This document shows positions 60,601 through 64,000 of a DNA stretch of 64,000 nucleotides, piece after piece; within the stretch, counting starts at the first letter, position 1, and every line of letters starts with the position of its first letter. Made by a program: the position numbers and the translations under genes. Below the pieces are notes generated by a model. The model saw only the letters and a program-made list of their open reading frames with translations. It did not search any database and was not told where the DNA came from. This DNA comes from Atrichornis clamosus (taxonomy: Eukaryota; Chordata; Aves; Passeriformes; Menuridae): positions 62,001 through 126,000 of the forward strand of contig WBMZ01005383.1 of the NCBI GenBank assembly GCA_013400975.1, written 5' to 3'.

Positions 60601-63600
60601 TGCTGCCAGCATCCTGCTGTCCCTGACAGACGTGTCCAGCTTTGCTCCTGATTCTGCTGGTGAGGCTGATGGAGGAATACATGGGGTTTTAGCTTGTTTC
60701 TTTGGATGCTGTGTTAGCTTCTTCCAAGGAGACTCATTTGTTCTGAACTCTGTTTTCAAATTAAAACTCATCACCAGATCTGTAGTTTTCAGCTCCAGGG
60801 CTTGTCTTTTCACCTGCTCAGATCCAGCTGAGCCCACATCCACAGCGTTCACATTCTTGCTGATATGGTGAATGGGGTGGATGGGGCACTGCAGGGTCAG
60901 ACACCTTCTCTGTCACAAGCCTTGGCACTGCAGGTACCCCAAGGCAGCCTTTCTAGCATGAGACACAAGAGCCCTGAAGAAGGGTGAGCAGACAGGCATG
61001 GTTTTCCCCACAAGAGTTTATGCATGCATCACATTCTTATGGGACTGGATATTCATGACAGGGATTTTGAAAAAGGTCCCAAATAATTTCTGAAATAAAG
61101 CTACTGAGGCTTTGGGACATAGTGTGACAAGAAAATGGCAAATCAGTCTAGGTCAAAGTATGCATACAGTCCCAGTGAAAGCAGCACAGTAGATAGCTTT
61201 ATTGCATGGGACTTACTACAGAGCCCTCCAATACTGTCATTCACTGTAAAAATGCCTGTGTGCCAGTCAAAGACTCAACTTCTTATTTTTGCTAATCTCC
61301 AGGACAAATCACCTCAAAGGAATTTCACTTCAAAGAGCAGCAATATAAAAATAAAAGCTTTCTCACCTTGCAGATCTGTTCACAGTTTGCAGTCAGCCAT
61401 GTGCAAAATCTGCAGGGATTGCAAGGCTTTTAATGTCTGTTAGATTGAGAGTGCCAAACCTCCTACAGGAAGGAGCTGAGTTCCGGAGCACCGTCAAGAG
61501 AGCTCTCTGCTGCTTTCCCAGCTGCTCAGGCTCTTGGAAAGCCACCAGGCTGAACAGGGGGTCACTAGAATGATGTAAAGGCTCACTAAAAGTCACAACA
61601 TTGTTGTGTCAACAAAAGGACCAAGGCCTGTGTCGCTAATTAGACTTGCAGGATCTGCTAGAGAGGATGAGTGGTAGGAAAAGAACTGTCCTGAAGCTGA
61701 GCCACGTTGGAGCTGCCAGAGCTAACTGCTGTTAAAAATTCCCCCTCTTTTTACACTAAAATCACTCTGGACAGCATTAAAACCACCTTTCAGAAAAATA
61801 GCTCTCTACAGGAGAGATTTCACTGTATAAGATCTACAGATCATGTTTATTTAATCTTACCTAAGAGACTGACATCATGGTTTTAGTCATGTCCCTACCA
61901 TTCCCTGTCCATGTTATTATAATTTTGCCTCACTCTTGTCTCCAAATAGTAATTTATTTTCTGTTCCTTTAGAGCTCCCTGTCCACATTCCTGTCTGTAA
62001 GAGCTACCTTTTACAGAAGTTGAATGACACCTTCTACAATGAGCCTTGGGCTTGTTATCACAGTGTCTCTCTCATGGCCAAAGACCTTTCTCTTCATGAC
62101 ATTTGCAGATGTTATTACAATTAGTGACACTCTTACTAAGTAATAGGAGCCAATCTGCATCATAATGAACATTTGCAACATTATTTTCTCTTGCTTGTCT
62201 TCACTTTGGATAGGACTTTGGTGTTGTCAGCTCCTCTATTCCCTGGCCACCCATCTGCGAGCTGTCTGTGGTCTTCAAGTCACATGTGGCTCTCCTGGTG
62301 CCTTCCCTGAGGGTGTCCCTTACACATAGGGCAGCTTCCATCTTCTTGCCCTCCTAATGCTTTCTCTGGCCTTATAAATTCATCCCTAACAGGATTTCTT
62401 CCTTTATCTCCAGCAGTCCTTATGGTTTTCTCTTGCCTTAGAGTTTTTTTCGTATCTTCAGGATTGATATTGATAGCATTTATTTGCATGAACAAATGTT
62501 ACTAATGCAAGCTGTCTTTAGATCAGACCTCTGGAGTGCACAGGAAGCCTGTAAAATGCCTGTTGAAAGCATTGCCTATATATTATATTATATATTGCAC
62601 ATTAGCTGTGGCGAGCCAGATCCAGTGCGCCTGCAGCTCCTGGGGCACTGCTTTTCAGGATCAGCAGTTTGAGCTGTGTCTGGACACCATTTGCTCCAGC
62701 AGTGCTGGGTCTTGGGAGAGCAAGAAGAGGCCCAGTGTGGGCTTCAGGCAAGTGCAACTGGTGTCTCTCCATCTCCCCAGCTGGTAACTTGCCTTTCCCT
62801 TTCCTCCTTCTGTCTTCATCTCCTTCACACCTTTTCTTTCCCCCATTCAAGGTTTCTCTTCTTCTCCAATTATCTGTTTCTCTTTATTTTTGTCCCTTTC
62901 TCTGCCCTCTGCTTCACCTGCCTCATTTTTTTGGTCCTTAGCCACACCTCTGGCCCTTCTTACAGAGACCTTCCAAGATTCACCCTATTCCTTTTAACTT
63001 CATATTACTCTGTGGCTTACTTCAAATCCTTTTCTTCTGTCTAACACTGCTGCTCTTCTTTATCCTATTATAGATTAACTTATTTTTCATTATTACTTCA
63101 CTATTTCTCTCATTTGCCTTTTCATCCCTGTTGTTTTTTCAAGTAATTTCAATCCTGCCTGACAATTTTTCTTGGCCCAGCCAAAAGTGTCCCCTCTCTG
63201 CTTATCATTGCACATCACGGTGCTTTGAAAACTGTATTTTCTACTTTCATCATTATCACCAGCCTCCTTGCATCCCTTCCAGAACTTTGAGTCTATTCTT
63301 CACAAAGCTTGCTGGCTTTACTCAGGTCATTCATGGCAGAACAGTCTCTGCTGGTACTTTTGTAACTGTGTTCATACACCCACGTACTGTGCCACTTCTC
63401 TTGGCCCCTGATGATAAAAGCTCCAGGCAACATTGCCAGCATGCAACTGGCTCAGGATCAGCAGCTTCACGTTTTCGTCTCGCCCACTATTACTGCAGTG
63501 TGTTTTATGAGCTCGTGTAAGGAGACACAACAGGCTGTGTGCAGCCTAGCCAAAAAAACCAACCTTAAACCAACCCAAAGATGCTGCAAGGTAGTTCCTT

Positions 63601-64000
63601 CCCTCCTGAGTGCATATAAATTGGTTTTCTCATTCCAGGGGCGAGTTCACATCTGAAATGGTGATGGCCTTTCTCCTAAAAACTGCTCAGTCATCTTCCA
63701 AACTCACTTGTGAAAGCACTTGCAGCTTTCAGTGGGAGTCAATTTCAGTGTGATGACATGTTGTGTTTATGTACTTTCTTTCAAATTTTCTTCTCCTTCT
63801 TCTATTGTGGAAAGTCTTGAGCAACAGAGTCTTGTTCATCTTCACCAAGCCACTCCTGAATTTATATGCTTGCTCCATACCACTTGGCCAGCTTCTCCTT
63901 TCCCTCTCAAAGAGCCCTGCTCAGGCTGCCTGGAAGGCTACCCCACCTCCAAGCTCTCTTCTCTTACTCTGCTGTTTTTTCTAGCTATGGACACTGGATA
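57611..64000 (+). other. GABRR1: GABRR1 intron 1 (continues past the window)
   Basis: This follows the GTAAGT donor. I looked for the next rho-1 exon, which should end near a DHDFSMRPxFG motif before a GT donor, and did not find it in the remaining 6.4 kb. From about 62770 to 63160 the + strand is markedly pyrimidine-rich. No repeat family or gene is recognised. Confidence 0.75.

Overview
The window looks like nuclear DNA from a bird, probably a neoavian. It is mostly non-coding, with small GT-AG exons separated by kilobase introns. The repeats are mainly decayed CR1 LINE pieces, many with the typical avian 3' end, plus LTRs of avian endogenous-retrovirus type and one worn MIR SINE. The species call is inference from repeat types and protein similarity; no alignment was run.

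Two genes are supported, both on the + strand. The first is GABRR2, the GABA-A receptor rho-2 subunit. Eight consecutive coding exons lie at 7692-7798, 17585-17652, 21700-21923, 26001-26083, 27385-27525, 27757-27909, 28526-28722 and 31698-32006. Their splice phases all agree and together they encode 426 residues, covering the ligand-binding domain from just before loop D through M4 and the stop codon. The first coding exon, with the signal peptide, was not found and is probably left of the window. The second gene is GABRR1 (rho-1). Only its first coding exon is present, at 57489-57610, followed by a consensus donor; its intron 1 runs off the right edge.

Layout: 1-7691 is presumed GABRR2 intron 1 and contains an LTR fragment near 4060-4298. 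7692-32006 is the body of GABRR2, with CR1 pieces in introns and a solo LTR at 19736-20356 carrying a probable assembly error at a single N. 32007-57488 is the roughly 25 kb GABRR2-GABRR1 interval. It holds a MIR, several CR1 copies, a striking 41-bp minisatellite at 43958-45077, and an open, splice-flanked segment at 51355-51611 that might be an undescribed exon. 57611-64000 is GABRR1 intron 1.

The tandem, same-direction GABRR2-GABRR1 order matches the mammalian locus. Both products are pentameric ligand-gated chloride channel subunits (GABA-C type, prominent in retina). No CRISPR array, operon or bacterial feature is present, and the long reading frame over the minisatellite is a repeat artefact rather than a gene. 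I found no clearly novel system; the best leads are the candidate exon at 51355 and the minisatellite.
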